From Paludibacteraceae bacterium (GTDB taxonomy: Bacteria > Bacteroidota > Bacteroidia > Bacteroidales > Paludibacteraceae): 56,290 nt of DNA. The DNA lies in contig JAEDNI010000005.1 of the NCBI GenBank assembly GCA_016302585.1, positions 1 through 56,290 on the forward strand, given 5' to 3'. Shown here in pieces: positions 48,329-56,290 of the stretch (position 1 is the first letter of the stretch; each line of letters opens with the position of its first letter). The translations under genes were made by a program, and so were the position numbers. A model generated the notes under the pieces. It ran no database searches and was not told where the DNA came from. It saw only the letters and a list, made by a program, of their open reading frames with translations.

Positions 48329-50002
48329 ATGAAAAAAGAAATTCAATTCTCCCTTGTCTATCGCGACATGTGGCAGAGTAGCGGAAAGTATGTGCCGCGA
48401 AAGGACCAGTTAGCGCGTATTGCGCCGGTGATCATTGACATGGGTTGTTTTGACCGCGTAGAGACCAACGGCGGTGCGAGCGAACAAGTAAACCTACTGT
48501 ACGGCGAGAACCCAAATCAGGCAGTGCGTACGTTCTGTAAGCCGTTTAATGAGGCAGGTATCAAGACCCATATGTTGGACCGCGGACTGAATGCGCTGCG
48601 TATGAATCCTGTGCCGGCTGACGTGCGCAAACTGATGTACAAAGTGAAGCACGCGCAGGGAACAGATATCACCCGTATCTTCTGCGGTCTGAATGACCCG
48701 CGTAATATCATTCCGTCAATCAAATGGGCAAAAGAGGCCGGTATGACGGCGCAGGCCACGATGTGTATCACCTACTCGAAAGTACACACGGCGGAGTATT
48801 ACATCAACTTAGCCGAACAGCTGATCGAAGGCGGAGCACAGGAGATATGCCTCAAAGATATGGCAGGTATCGGTCGTCCGCATATGTTAGGCGTGATCGT
48901 AGCAGCCATCAAAGAGAAACATCCCGATATCATCATTCAGTACCACGGACATTCAGGCCCGGGCTTCAGTGTGGCTTCGATGCTCGAAGTAGCGAAAGCC
49001 GGTGGTGATGTGTTAGACGTAGCGATGGAGCCGCTCAGTTGGGGTAAGGTACACCCGGATGTGATCACTATTCAGGCGATGCTCAAGGATGCCGGGTTCC
49101 GCGTCAAAGATATCAACATGAAGGCCTATATGGAGGCACGTAGCCTGACGCAGGAGTTCATCGATGATTTCCTCGGTTACTGGATCGATCCGAAGAACAG
49201 CCTGATGACCTCGTTGCTCGTAGGTTGCGGTCTGCCGGGCGGTATGATGGGTAGCCTTATGGCTGACCTGAAAGGCATGCACGCGGCTATCAATGCGAAC
49301 CTGAAGAAGAAAGGGGAGAAAAAACTGAGCGAAGACGAACTGCTCGTACAGCTCTTTGACGAGGTACAACGCATCTGGCCGATGTTGGGAACACCGTGTC
49401 TGGTAACCCCGTTCAGTCAGTACGTGAAGAATGCTGCCCTTATGAACCTCTTCAGCCGCTCGATGGGCGAGAAAGACTTTACAAGAATGGACCCGGCGAT
49501 GTGGGGTATGATTTTGGGTAAGAGCGGTAAGTTGCCGGGTGAGTTAGCCCCGGAGATCATCGAACTTGCCAAAGAGAAAGGCTTTGAGTTCTACACCGAC
49601 GACCCGCAGAAACTCTATCCGGACGTGCTGCCGCAGTATATCAAGGAGATGGAAGAGCTCGGTTGGGACCGCGGACAGGACGATGAGGAACTGTTCGAGT
49701 TCGCGATGCACGAAAAGCAATACCGCGAGTATAAGTCGGGTCTGGCCAAAGAACAGTTCAACCAGGACCTGGCAGAAAGAATGCAGAAGGCCGGCAAACA
49801 AGTGCCGGAGGAATTGCAGCAGTATATAACCTCTCCCCAGCCCTCCCCTCAAGGGAGGGAGCAGAAGGCTTCTGAGGACGAGATGGCGGCTGTGGCGATG
49901 GCGTTGTATCTAGCACAAGGCAAGCAGCATAAAGAAGGTATTATCGAACTACCGAGAGTTCATTCTACCGCATGGAACCATAAGTATTATACATTGAAGT
50001 AA
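48329..50002 (+). CDS. oadA: Carboxyltransferase subunit, oxaloacetate decarboxylase alpha / pyruvate carboxylase B type, without biotin domain
   Basis: 557 aa. HMGL-like TIM barrel: YRDMWQSSGKYVPRKDQLA with ETNGGASEQV, the carbamylated Lys in EICLKDMAGIGRP and metal-site His pair in YHGHSGPGFSVASML. The PYC_OADA domain follows (WIDPKNSLMTSLLVGCGLPG, FDEVQRIWPMLGTPCLVTPF). There is no C-terminal biotinyl domain (no AMKM motif), so it must use a separate biotin carrier. It transfers CO2 between oxaloacetate or pyruvate and biotin. Near residue 503 it has TSPQPSPQGREQ, encoded by a 7-bp-stem hairpin (49841-49859) of the kind found in dispersed palindromic repeats, inserted in frame. Confidence 0.88.
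   Translation: MKKEIQFSLVYRDMWQSSGKYVPRKDQLARIAPVIIDMGCFDRVETNGGASEQVNLLYGENPNQAVRTFCKPFNEAGIKTHMLDRGLNALRMNPVPADVRKLMYKVKHAQGTDITRIFCGLNDPRNIIPSIKWAKEAGMTAQATMCITYSKVHTAEYYINLAEQLIEGGAQEICLKDMAGIGRPHMLGVIVAAIKEKHPDIIIQYHGHSGPGFSVASMLEVAKAGGDVLDVAMEPLSWGKVHPDVITIQAMLKDAGFRVKDINMKAYMEARSLTQEFIDDFLGYWIDPKNSLMTSLLVGCGLPGGMMGSLMADLKGMHAAINANLKKKGEKKLSEDELLVQLFDEVQRIWPMLGTPCLVTPFSQYVKNAALMNLFSRSMGEKDFTRMDPAMWGMILGKSGKLPGELAPEIIELAKEKGFEFYTDDPQKLYPDVLPQYIKEMEELGWDRGQDDEELFEFAMHEKQYREYKSGLAKEQFNQDLAERMQKAGKQVPEELQQYITSPQPSPQGREQKASEDEMAAVAMALYLAQGKQHKEGIIELPRVHSTAWNHKYYTLK
49830..49862 (+). repeat. Palindromic repeat inside oadA
   Basis: CCCTCCC (49841-49847), loop CTCAA, GGGAGGG (49853-49859), preceded by CCTCTCCCCAG. 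Translated as TSPQPSPQGREQ between the coiled end of the PYC_OADA domain and ASEDEMAAVAMAL. Confidence 0.8.
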
Positions 50003-50025
50003 ACGTAGTTTGCGTAATTACGTAA

Positions 50026-50062
50026 TTTACGAAAACAACGAAAAATACGAAAACAACGATTT
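50026..50062 (+). repeat. Nonamer ACGAAAACA-type repeat upstream of serC
   Basis: Units ACGAAAACA, ACGAAAAAT, ACGAAAACA, ACGA of period 9 in the 66-bp gap before the serC ATG at 50069. Confidence 0.75.
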
Positions 50063-50068
50063 ATAATC

Positions 50069-51148
50069 ATGAAAAAGTACAATTTTAATGCAGGACCGAG
50101 TATCCTGCCGCAAGAGGTAATCAAACAGACGGCAGACGCCGTTATGGATTTTCAGGGTGAAGGACTATCTATTTTGGAGATTTCTCACCGCGCGAAATAT
50201 TTCCAGCCCGTTATGGACGAAGCGGAAGCCCTGATGAAAGAGCTTCTGAACGTGCCTGAGGGTTATCGTGTACTGTTCTTGGGTGGCGGCGCAAGTCTGC
50301 AATTCTGCATGGTTCCGTTCAATATGCTGGAGAAGAAAGCGGCTTATCTGAACACCGGTGTTTGGAGTAAGAAAGCGCTCAAAGAGGCGAAAGGTTTTGG
50401 TGAGGCAGTGGAAGTGGCAGCCAGCACGGATTCGATTCCGACGGATTATGAGATCCCGCAGGATGCTGATTATTTCCATATCACGACCAATAACACGATC
50501 TTCGGAACTGAGATCAACGACGAGAAACTGGCGGAGATCTACAAGAAAAAAGGCAATGTGCCTTTGGTAGCCGATATGAGTTCGGATATCCTGAGCCGTC
50601 CGATAGATGTAAGTCAATACGATATCATCTACGGCGGTGCGCAGAAGAATCTGGCTCCTGCCGGTGTGACTTTTGTGATCATCAAAGAGAGTTGTTTAGG
50701 TAAGGTAAGCCGTTACATCCCGACGATGTTGAATTATCAGACGCATATCGACGGCGGTTCGATGTTCAATACACCTCCTGTGCTGCCGGTTTATACGGCT
50801 GTGCTGACCCTTCGTTGGCTCAAAGCGAACGGCGGCGTGAAATGGATCGAGACACGCAACAAAGCGAAAGCGGATCTGCTGTACAAGTGTCTGGATGAGT
50901 CGAAACTCTTCATGCCGACAATCAGCAAGAAAGAGGATCGCAGCCGCATGAATATCTGCTTCGTCTTCAAGCCGGGCTACGAGGAGCTGCAAGACGATTT
51001 CTTCAAGTTCGCTACCGAGCGTGGCATGGTGGGTATCAAGGGTCACCGTCTGGTAGGCGGTTTCCGTGCGAGCTGCTATAACGCGATGGATATTGAAGGC
51101 GTTCAAGCACTCGTGGATTGTATCCACGAATACGAGAAATTACATTAA
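50069..51148 (+). CDS. serC: Phosphoserine aminotransferase
   Basis: 359 aa, normal length. NFNAGPSILPQEVIKQTADA is followed by GEGLSILEISHRAKYFQ and VLFLGGGASLQFCMVPFNM. The PLP lysine is in IIYGGAQKNLAPAGVTFVII, and GMVGIKGHRLVGGFRASCYN is near the end. It converts 3-phosphohydroxypyruvate and glutamate to phosphoserine, the second step of serine synthesis. The dehydrogenase for the first step follows 34 bases later, separated only by a short ATATCGA-type repeat, so the two form an operon. Confidence 0.97.
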   Translation: MKKYNFNAGPSILPQEVIKQTADAVMDFQGEGLSILEISHRAKYFQPVMDEAEALMKELLNVPEGYRVLFLGGGASLQFCMVPFNMLEKKAAYLNTGVWSKKALKEAKGFGEAVEVAASTDSIPTDYEIPQDADYFHITTNNTIFGTEINDEKLAEIYKKKGNVPLVADMSSDILSRPIDVSQYDIIYGGAQKNLAPAGVTFVIIKESCLGKVSRYIPTMLNYQTHIDGGSMFNTPPVLPVYTAVLTLRWLKANGGVKWIETRNKAKADLLYKCLDESKLFMPTISKKEDRSRMNICFVFKPGYEELQDDFFKFATERGMVGIKGHRLVGGFRASCYNAMDIEGVQALVDCIHEYEKLH

Positions 51149-51182
51149 GCGAGATATCGATATATCGAAAAATCGAAGAATT

Positions 51183-52103
51183 ATGAAAGTATTAGTAGCA
51201 ACAGAAAAACCGTTTGCGAAAGTGGCCGTGGATGGCATTCGCGAAGTGGTGGAGGGTGCCGGTTATGAATTGGCGCTGCTGGAGAAATACACCGATAAAG
51301 CACAGCTCTTGGAGGCTGTAGAGGATGCAGATGCACTGATCATTCGTTCCGATATTGTGGACGCAGCCGTGTTAGACGCTGCGAAGCGCTTGAAGATCGT
51401 CGTACGTGCCGGGGCCGGATACGATAACATCGATCTGGAGGCTGCTACTGCGCATAACGTGGTAGCGATGAACACCCCGGGTCAGAACAGTAATGCTGTG
51501 GCAGAGTTGGCGCTTGGTCTGATGGTTTATGCCGTACGTAACTTATACAACGGAACATCAGGCACCGAACTCAAAGGAAAGAAATTAGGTATTCATGCGT
51601 TCGGTAATGTAGGCCGTAACGTAGCACGCATTGCTCAAGGTTTCAGCATGGAGGTGTATGCCTATGATGCGTACTGCCCGGACGAAGCGATGGTAGCAGC
51701 AAACGTGAAACCGATTCATTCCGCAGAGGAGTTGTATAAGACCTGCGATATCGTGAGTCTGCATATTCCTGCCACGGCAGAGACCAAGAACAGCATCAAC
51801 CATGATTTGGTGAACCTGATGCCGAAGGGTGGTGTACTCGTCAATACAGCGCGCAAAGAAGTGATCGATGAGGAAGGTCTGATCGCCCTGATGCAGGAGC
51901 GTCTTGACATCAAGTATATGACGGATATTATGCCGGTTTCCGATGCGAAGTTCCGTACTCTCTTTGAAGGTCGTTACTTCGCAACCCCGAAGAAGATGGG
52001 CGCACAGACGGCAGAAGCCAATATCAATGCGGGTATAGCTGCTGCCAAACAGATCGTGGACTTCATTCAGAATGGCAATGAACGATTCAGAGTGAATCGA
52101 TAG
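51183..52103 (+). CDS. serA: D-3-phosphoglycerate dehydrogenase, short type without ACT domain
   Basis: 306 aa from the ATG at 51183. An upstream in-frame ATG at 51066 lies in serC. The NAD fold has KKLGIHAFGNVGRNVARIAQ. The substrate motif is NTPGQNSNAVAELALGLMVY and the catalytic Arg is in VLVNTARKEV. Where most PGDHs have the catalytic His in PHIGASTxEA, this one has TPKKMGAQTAEANINAGIAA, with Lys in its place. That is how Bacteroidota SerA proteins read in my memory, so it is a family feature, not decay. It oxidises 3-phosphoglycerate in the first step of serine synthesis. The lack of an ACT domain means no classical serine feedback site. Confidence 0.93.
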   Translation: MKVLVATEKPFAKVAVDGIREVVEGAGYELALLEKYTDKAQLLEAVEDADALIIRSDIVDAAVLDAAKRLKIVVRAGAGYDNIDLEAATAHNVVAMNTPGQNSNAVAELALGLMVYAVRNLYNGTSGTELKGKKLGIHAFGNVGRNVARIAQGFSMEVYAYDAYCPDEAMVAANVKPIHSAEELYKTCDIVSLHIPATAETKNSINHDLVNLMPKGGVLVNTARKEVIDEEGLIALMQERLDIKYMTDIMPVSDAKFRTLFEGRYFATPKKMGAQTAEANINAGIAAAKQIVDFIQNGNERFRVNR

Positions 52104-52104
52104 T

Positions 52105-52139
52105 TTAGTGTTTAGTGTTTAGAGTTTAGAGGTTAGAGT
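52105..52139 (+). repeat. TTTAGTG heptamer repeat upstream of the CHU_C gene
   Basis: TTTAGTG, TTTAGTG, TTTAGAG, TTTAGAG, GTTAGAG of period 7, filling the gap between serA and the TTG start. Confidence 0.9.
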
Positions 52140-53401
52140 TGAAACGATTTATTTCAATAGTGCTACTGAGCATGCTCCTTGTTCCCTGTTCCTTACGGGC
52201 GGGGAACATCGAGTGTGTCGGTGAAGCGACGCAAGTAGTGCAAGGGCACGATACGATCTTTATCTTCCGCGATGAGATTCATCTGCGCTCGAAGATCGGT
52301 CCGATAGAATGGTATCGGGCGGACGGTTCGATATATGCTTCGGGTTGTGATGAGATCTATCCCGAGGACGGGTGTTATACGGCCGCAGGAAGTGCGTTCT
52401 GCGTAGCGCTGTATAAGGACATTGAGGACTTGGCGTTTACTATCGAACCGACATGCGATAATACCTTGCTGCATGTGACCGGTGACCTGACGTCCGTGTA
52501 TGCGCGCGCGTGTTCCATAGATTATAATGCACTCGCATGGAATACAGAAGCATGGGTGGACTCGGCGGCGAATGTGACGACTACCTTGAAACCGACGATC
52601 CTTTTGCCCGCGCTCTATGGCCCGACACCGATCACTTTGAGTTACGATAGTGAGATTCGTGATGCTTTGGGTCTTCCTCCTGCTTCGGTGACGGTGAACC
52701 TGCCGCTGGAGGACGTGAAGGCGGTGAAAATGGAGTTGGTAGCTTTAGCTACAGCCCGTGAAAACGACCCGGCGGGAAATAATGAAATGGATCGTCCGAC
52801 GGACCAGCACTTAAGTCCCGGAAAGAGTTACAGCGGTGCCGTAGAGGTGGCGTTCTATTCGAATCCTACTCCCGCTGCGCGGTTCTATCACTGGTCGATA
52901 TACAAGGCTTCTGAGCTAATCGCACAACGTCATGATATCTCGATTCGTTATGACTTCAGCGAACCCGGTTCGTACCGCGTGGTAGGGCAGGTGAATAATG
53001 AGTACTGCACATCGGATTCAGTCGAGACGGTCATCAATATCTCGGAGTCGTACCTGCACGTGCCGAATGTATTCACGCCGAACGGCGACGGACATAACGA
53101 TGAGTTCCGCGTAGCCTACCGTTCGCTGCGTGAGTTCCATTGTTGGGTATATAATCGCTGGGGCAAACTGGTTTATCAATGGTCCGATCCGGATAAGGGT
53201 TGGGACGGTATGATCGGTGGTCGTCCGGCGGCAGAGGGTGCGTATTTCTATGTAATACGAGCGATGGGTACGGATGCCGCAAAGAACGCTTCGTATGTGG
53301 GGCTGAAGGCCGTTTATCAGAAGCGTAAGACCAATTCCGATGCGTCGGTGATCGGTGTATACCAGCTGTCGGGAGATATTAACCTTATTCGAGGAAAATG
53401 A
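52139..53401 (+). CDS. T9SS type B cargo protein (gliding-motility CHU_C C-terminal domain)
   Basis: 420 aa. The start is TTG (52139); there is no ATG before the signal peptide (ISIVLLSMLLVPCSLRA). The middle part holds beta-rich domains, including a PKD-like segment (FYHWSIYKASELIAQRHDIS, then YDFSEPGSYRVVGQVNNEYC). The C-terminus is the CHU_C sorting domain: VPNVFTPNGDGHNDEFRVAY, then REFHCWVYNRWGKLVYQWSD, GWDG and EGAYFYVIRAMG. This domain sends proteins across the outer membrane through T9SS and binds PorP/SprF-type partners. No porP-like gene is adjacent in the window. A tail of about 45 residues follows the domain, which is longer than usual. Confidence 0.88.
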   Translation: MKRFISIVLLSMLLVPCSLRAGNIECVGEATQVVQGHDTIFIFRDEIHLRSKIGPIEWYRADGSIYASGCDEIYPEDGCYTAAGSAFCVALYKDIEDLAFTIEPTCDNTLLHVTGDLTSVYARACSIDYNALAWNTEAWVDSAANVTTTLKPTILLPALYGPTPITLSYDSEIRDALGLPPASVTVNLPLEDVKAVKMELVALATARENDPAGNNEMDRPTDQHLSPGKSYSGAVEVAFYSNPTPAARFYHWSIYKASELIAQRHDISIRYDFSEPGSYRVVGQVNNEYCTSDSVETVINISESYLHVPNVFTPNGDGHNDEFRVAYRSLREFHCWVYNRWGKLVYQWSDPDKGWDGMIGGRPAAEGAYFYVIRAMGTDAAKNASYVGLKAVYQKRKTNSDASVIGVYQLSGDINLIRGK

Positions 53402-53422
53402 TAGTTAAAAGTTAATAGTGAA

Positions 53423-55570
53423 ATGAAGAAAGCAATTTTAAGTATGGTACTTGCAAGTACAGTATTGGCAGCGAGTGCTGCTACCAATCCGTTCTTTAAC
53501 TACAAGAACTGGAAGACGCCGCATGGAACGTATCCGTTCAACGAGATCCGTGCAGAGCATTATATGCCGGCATTCGAGGAGGCTATGAAGCAAGGGCTGA
53601 AGGAGATCGACGATATCGTCAATAATCCTGCTGCTCCGACCTTCAAGAACACCATCGAGGCATACGAAGCGTCGGGCGAAATGTTAAGTATTGTAGCCGG
53701 CTGTTTCTATAACCTCACGAGTGCAGAGACCAATGACACGCTGCAGCAGATCGAGATGGAGCTCTCTCCGAAATTGTCGGAGTATTCCTCTACAATTCGT
53801 CTGAACGAGGGTCTCTTCCAGCGTATCAAAGCCGTTTATGACCAGCGCAATAAACTTAAACTGAACAAAGCGCAGTATAAGCTGCTGGAGGATATCTACG
53901 AGTCGTTTGCCAATAACGGCGCGAACCTCTCGCCCGAGGATAAGCAGACTTACCGCGAGCTCTCTGCCAAACTGAGCCAGCTGACCCTCCAATACGGTCA
54001 GAACGTCCTCAAAGCAACCAACGCCTGGACGATGCTTATTACCGATGAGGCGCTCTTGGCAGGTCTGAATGACGACACCAAGGCGATGCTTCGTGCTAAC
54101 GCAGAGAAGAAAGGGCAGGAGGGATGGTTGTTGAACCTCAAACCGACGACCACAATCCCTGTGATGCAGGATCTGGACAACCGTGACATCCGTCGTGAGT
54201 TATATATGGCTTCGGCAACGAAGTGCGTAGGCGGTGAGTTCGATAACACGGGTATCATCGTGGAGATCGTCAACACCCGTCTGGCGCTGGCGAACTTGTT
54301 TGACAAGAAGACCTATGCGGAGAAATCGCTGTATAAGACGATGGCAGAGACGCCGGAGAACGTCTATAGGCTGTTAGACCAACTCCGCGACGCGTATATG
54401 CCGACCGCTCGTCAGGAAGTGCAGGAACTGGAAGATTTTGCGCATCAACACGGTTTCTATGCCGCACATCTGCAACCCTGGGACTTCAGCTATTATAGCA
54501 AGAAACTCAAACAAGAGAAATATGCGATCTCGGATGATGATCTGCGTCCGTATTTCGAGTTGGAGAACGTGAAGAAGGGTGTGTTCGGTCTGGCGCAGCG
54601 TCTGTATGGCATCACCTTCAAGGAGAATAAGAATATTCAGGTGTATCACCCGGAAGTGACGGCCTATGAGGTGTTTGACGAGAAGGGTAAGTTCCTGGCC
54701 GTTTATTATGCCGACTTCCACCCGCGGGACGGTAAACGCGGCGGCGCATGGATGAATGATTTCCAACCGCAGTATATGAAGGGCAAGAAGGATCATCGTC
54801 CGCATATTGTGAATGTGATGAATTTCACTAGGCCGACTGCGGAGAAACCGGCGCTCTTTACGTACGATGAGGTTCGCACTTTCCTGCATGAGTTCGGTCA
54901 CGCCTTACACGGCATGCTGACCCGTTGCCAGTACGCAGCGCAGAGCGGAACGAATGTACCGCGCGACTTTGTGGAGTTGCCCTCGCAGTTTAACGAGAAC
55001 TTCATCGATGAGAAAGAGTTCCTGGATACCTTTGCGAAACATTATATCACGGGCGAGACCCTGCCTCAGGAGCTGCTCGATAAGATGCACGCTTCGCAGA
55101 CTTACCACGCTGCGTACGCTTGCGCACGTCAGCTTAGCTTCGGCTATCTTGATATGGCATGGCATACCTTGGAGAAACCGTTCGAGGTGAACCCGACGAT
55201 CGGAACCGTAGAGTCTGTTGTTCGTTTCGGCAATGAGGCAATGGCCCAGGTAGCTGTGATGCCTACTGTTCCGGGCACCCAAATGGAGTGCTCTTTCACC
55301 CATATTTTCTCCGGCGGTTACGCAGCAGGTTACTACAGCTATAAATGGTCGGAACTGTTAGACGCCGATGCGTTCTCGGTTTTCAAAGAGGCACAGGCCA
55401 AGAACGGTTCTATCTTCGATAAGAAAGCGGCCAAACGTTTCCGTGAGAATATCTTAGAGAAGGGTGGAACAGAGCGCGCTATGGATCTGTATGTCCGTTT
55501 CCGTCAAGGTGAACCGACCATCAACGCCCTGCTGGAACGCGACGGCATCAAAGCTGTAGAGATTAAGTAA
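53423..55570 (+). CDS. dcp: M3 family oligopeptidase / peptidyl-dipeptidase Dcp
   Basis: 715 aa. A signal peptide (AILSMVLASTVLAASA) is followed by PFFNYKNWKTPHGTYPFNEI, the usual start of Dcp-like M3 enzymes. The zinc motif is TFLHEFGHALHGML with a downstream Glu in the same domain. Further family segments are AVYYADFHPRDGKRGGAWMN, PRDFVELPSQFNENFIDEKE and FTHIFSGGYAAGYYSYKWSE. It removes C-terminal dipeptides from peptides, here in the periplasm. Length is normal. It follows the CHU_C gene by 21 bases. Confidence 0.95.
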   Translation: MKKAILSMVLASTVLAASAATNPFFNYKNWKTPHGTYPFNEIRAEHYMPAFEEAMKQGLKEIDDIVNNPAAPTFKNTIEAYEASGEMLSIVAGCFYNLTSAETNDTLQQIEMELSPKLSEYSSTIRLNEGLFQRIKAVYDQRNKLKLNKAQYKLLEDIYESFANNGANLSPEDKQTYRELSAKLSQLTLQYGQNVLKATNAWTMLITDEALLAGLNDDTKAMLRANAEKKGQEGWLLNLKPTTTIPVMQDLDNRDIRRELYMASATKCVGGEFDNTGIIVEIVNTRLALANLFDKKTYAEKSLYKTMAETPENVYRLLDQLRDAYMPTARQEVQELEDFAHQHGFYAAHLQPWDFSYYSKKLKQEKYAISDDDLRPYFELENVKKGVFGLAQRLYGITFKENKNIQVYHPEVTAYEVFDEKGKFLAVYYADFHPRDGKRGGAWMNDFQPQYMKGKKDHRPHIVNVMNFTRPTAEKPALFTYDEVRTFLHEFGHALHGMLTRCQYAAQSGTNVPRDFVELPSQFNENFIDEKEFLDTFAKHYITGETLPQELLDKMHASQTYHAAYACARQLSFGYLDMAWHTLEKPFEVNPTIGTVESVVRFGNEAMAQVAVMPTVPGTQMECSFTHIFSGGYAAGYYSYKWSELLDADAFSVFKEAQAKNGSIFDKKAAKRFRENILEKGGTERAMDLYVRFRQGEPTINALLERDGIKAVEIK

Positions 55571-55605
55571 TATAAATACGAAAAATCAAAAAAATGGCAC
55601 TTTTA

Positions 55606-55638
55606 TTTGCGAGTGTCATTTTTTTTGTGTACCTTTGC
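55606..55638 (+). promoter_or_regulatory. Promoter of the terminal 153-aa gene
   Basis: TTTGC (55606-55610) and TACCTTTGC (55630-55638) are 19 bases apart, with GTGTCATTTTTTTTGTG between. The transcript start near 55645 excludes the ATG at 55594. Confidence 0.85.
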
Positions 55639-55662
55639 AGTCGCAAAGGTTTAGATAGCAAT

Positions 55663-56124
55663 ATGACCACTTTAACACATAGCGAAAAAGAAGCCATTAT
55701 GAAGGATATGAAGTCCTTTGATGAGCCCATGCCGGCGGTAGGGATCTTCTGGTATGACCCGGAGGAACACGATTTCTTCGGTGTGTACAAGAAGGAACTA
55801 ACGCCAAAGATGGTAGAGGATGCCGCAGACAAAGGGCTTCCGTATATCAACTACCAGACTTTGCACCGGCAAGTTTGGCAAAAGCAGTATTTTAAGGCTT
55901 TGGCAAAGCACGAGCCCACGAAGTTCAGCGGCGATTACACACAAGTACCGCGTGGTCGTGTAGCTTGGGCAGTGGACCATTTTGTGGTCTTTGTCGGTCA
56001 GTGGGCAAAGAACATAGAGGAAGAGTTGACCGCATTGTTGGAGAAATATTTTGCTCTGCCGTATTTTGAATTCCGCTATGACGAGCACTGGGATTTAGGT
56101 CACGGCTGGTCCGGAGATTTATAA
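55663..56124 (+). CDS. Uncharacterised protein (153 aa)
   Basis: The ATG at 55663 is the first after the promoter. The protein has no signal peptide or membrane segment. MPAVGIFWYDPEEHDFFGVY, then KGLPYINYQTLHRQVWQKQY, VPRGRVAWAVDHFVVFVGQW and EFRYDEHWDLGHGWSGDL at the end are rich in aromatic residues and His/Asp. This suggests a compact soluble fold, perhaps metal-binding. I do not recognise the family. It is a single-gene unit. Confidence 0.75.
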   Translation: MTTLTHSEKEAIMKDMKSFDEPMPAVGIFWYDPEEHDFFGVYKKELTPKMVEDAADKGLPYINYQTLHRQVWQKQYFKALAKHEPTKFSGDYTQVPRGRVAWAVDHFVVFVGQWAKNIEEELTALLEKYFALPYFEFRYDEHWDLGHGWSGDL

Positions 56125-56132
56125 TCATCGTC

Positions 56133-56290
56133 ACTCCCTGACGTTAAACAGGTGAAGATATGCGATGAAACGCATATCGAGTGCAGTGCCCGAGTAGTCC
56201 CCACTACGAGGAATCAGTACAAACATAGAATTGAAATATAAAGGCGTTTACTAACGCTTGTTTTTGACTAATTGAAACCTGAGAAACTTC
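56133..56290 (+). other. Structured RNA-like sequence at window end, possible 5' part of a group II intron
   Basis: There is no ORF. Short perfect hairpins follow one another: CCTG...CAGG (56138-56153), ATATGCG-ATGAAA-CGCATAT (56158-56177) and GTAGT-CCCC-ACTAC (56192-56205). Then GGAATCAGTACAAACATAG and ATATAAAGGCGTTTACTAAC, followed by GAAACC (about 56274). The last part recalls domain I of group II introns (AATCAG...ATATAAGG...GTTTACTGAACGC...GAAACC in Ll.LtrB, from memory). No reverse transcriptase ORF is visible because the window ends. Confidence 0.35.

Noticed and set aside
51962..52030. SerA called inactive because the catalytic His is replaced by Lys
   Set aside because: The PKKMGAQTAEAN form is, in my memory, general among Bacteroidota SerA proteins and therefore not decay.

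Overview
The window looks like chromosomal DNA of a member of the order Bacteroidales (phylum Bacteroidota). Three things support this. About ten promoters have the Bacteroidota form: a -33 TTTG box, 18-19 bases, then a -7 TAnnTTTGC box. There are type IX secretion (T9SS) genes: a PorD-like DUF4835 protein, a PorE-like OmpA protein and a CHU_C sorting domain. The phylum's usual gene families are also present (DUF5723, DUF4831, KorAB, Lys-type SerA). No tRNA, rRNA or CRISPR array was seen.

Layout. 1-2640: the 5' part of a Na+/H+ antiporter gene, a decayed small gene, and a REP-associated (Y1) transposase with an unusual C-terminal domain. 2644-8875: lepA, korA-korB, rsmG and yebC. 8914-13438: an OmpA/TSP3 outer-membrane protein and a lipoprotein. 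13440-14019: a repeat-rich gap with a second decayed copy of the small gene. 14020-15657: a RecD-like helicase gene and, divergent from it, the SRP RNA gene. 15663-42545: a long minus-strand run. It holds a subtilase, RlmD, an envelope group (amidase, unknown, TraB-like, TPR, class A PBP), hemW-rarA-recN, PorD-like, DUF4831, aroE-tilS, ettA-folA-thyA, PorE-like, a C45/choloylglycine-type hydrolase, DUF1015 and bactofilin. 42893-44075: an esterase and a polypurine repeat. 44304-56124: a plus-strand run with the intact small gene, prsW, an OmpH/Skp module, a Wzi-like barrel, an oadA-type carboxylase subunit, serC-serA, a CHU_C protein, an M3 peptidase and an uncharacterised protein. The last 160 bases look like structured RNA, perhaps the start of a group II intron.

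Most genes are housekeeping or envelope genes. The unusual content is the repeats. (1) Arrays of four or five 11-bp units lie in the leaders of a small uncharacterised protein family, present once intact (145 aa) and twice decayed. (2) Nearly every gap inside the gene clusters is filled by a different short tandem repeat, mostly of 7-bp period. Several run into start or stop codons. (3) Repeats of the same kinds sit in frame inside conserved enzymes (KorA, helicase, FolA, DUF1015, OadA). The FolA insert has the same grammar as an intergenic element 10 kb away. (4) Two nearly identical 277/278-bp MITEs, each with a perfect 9-bp target duplication, flank the bactofilin gene. (5) The Y1 transposase is fused to a Rossmann/SLOG-like domain and carries a REP-like hairpin in its own coding sequence.

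All function calls come from reading motifs and remembered family features. No database search was possible.
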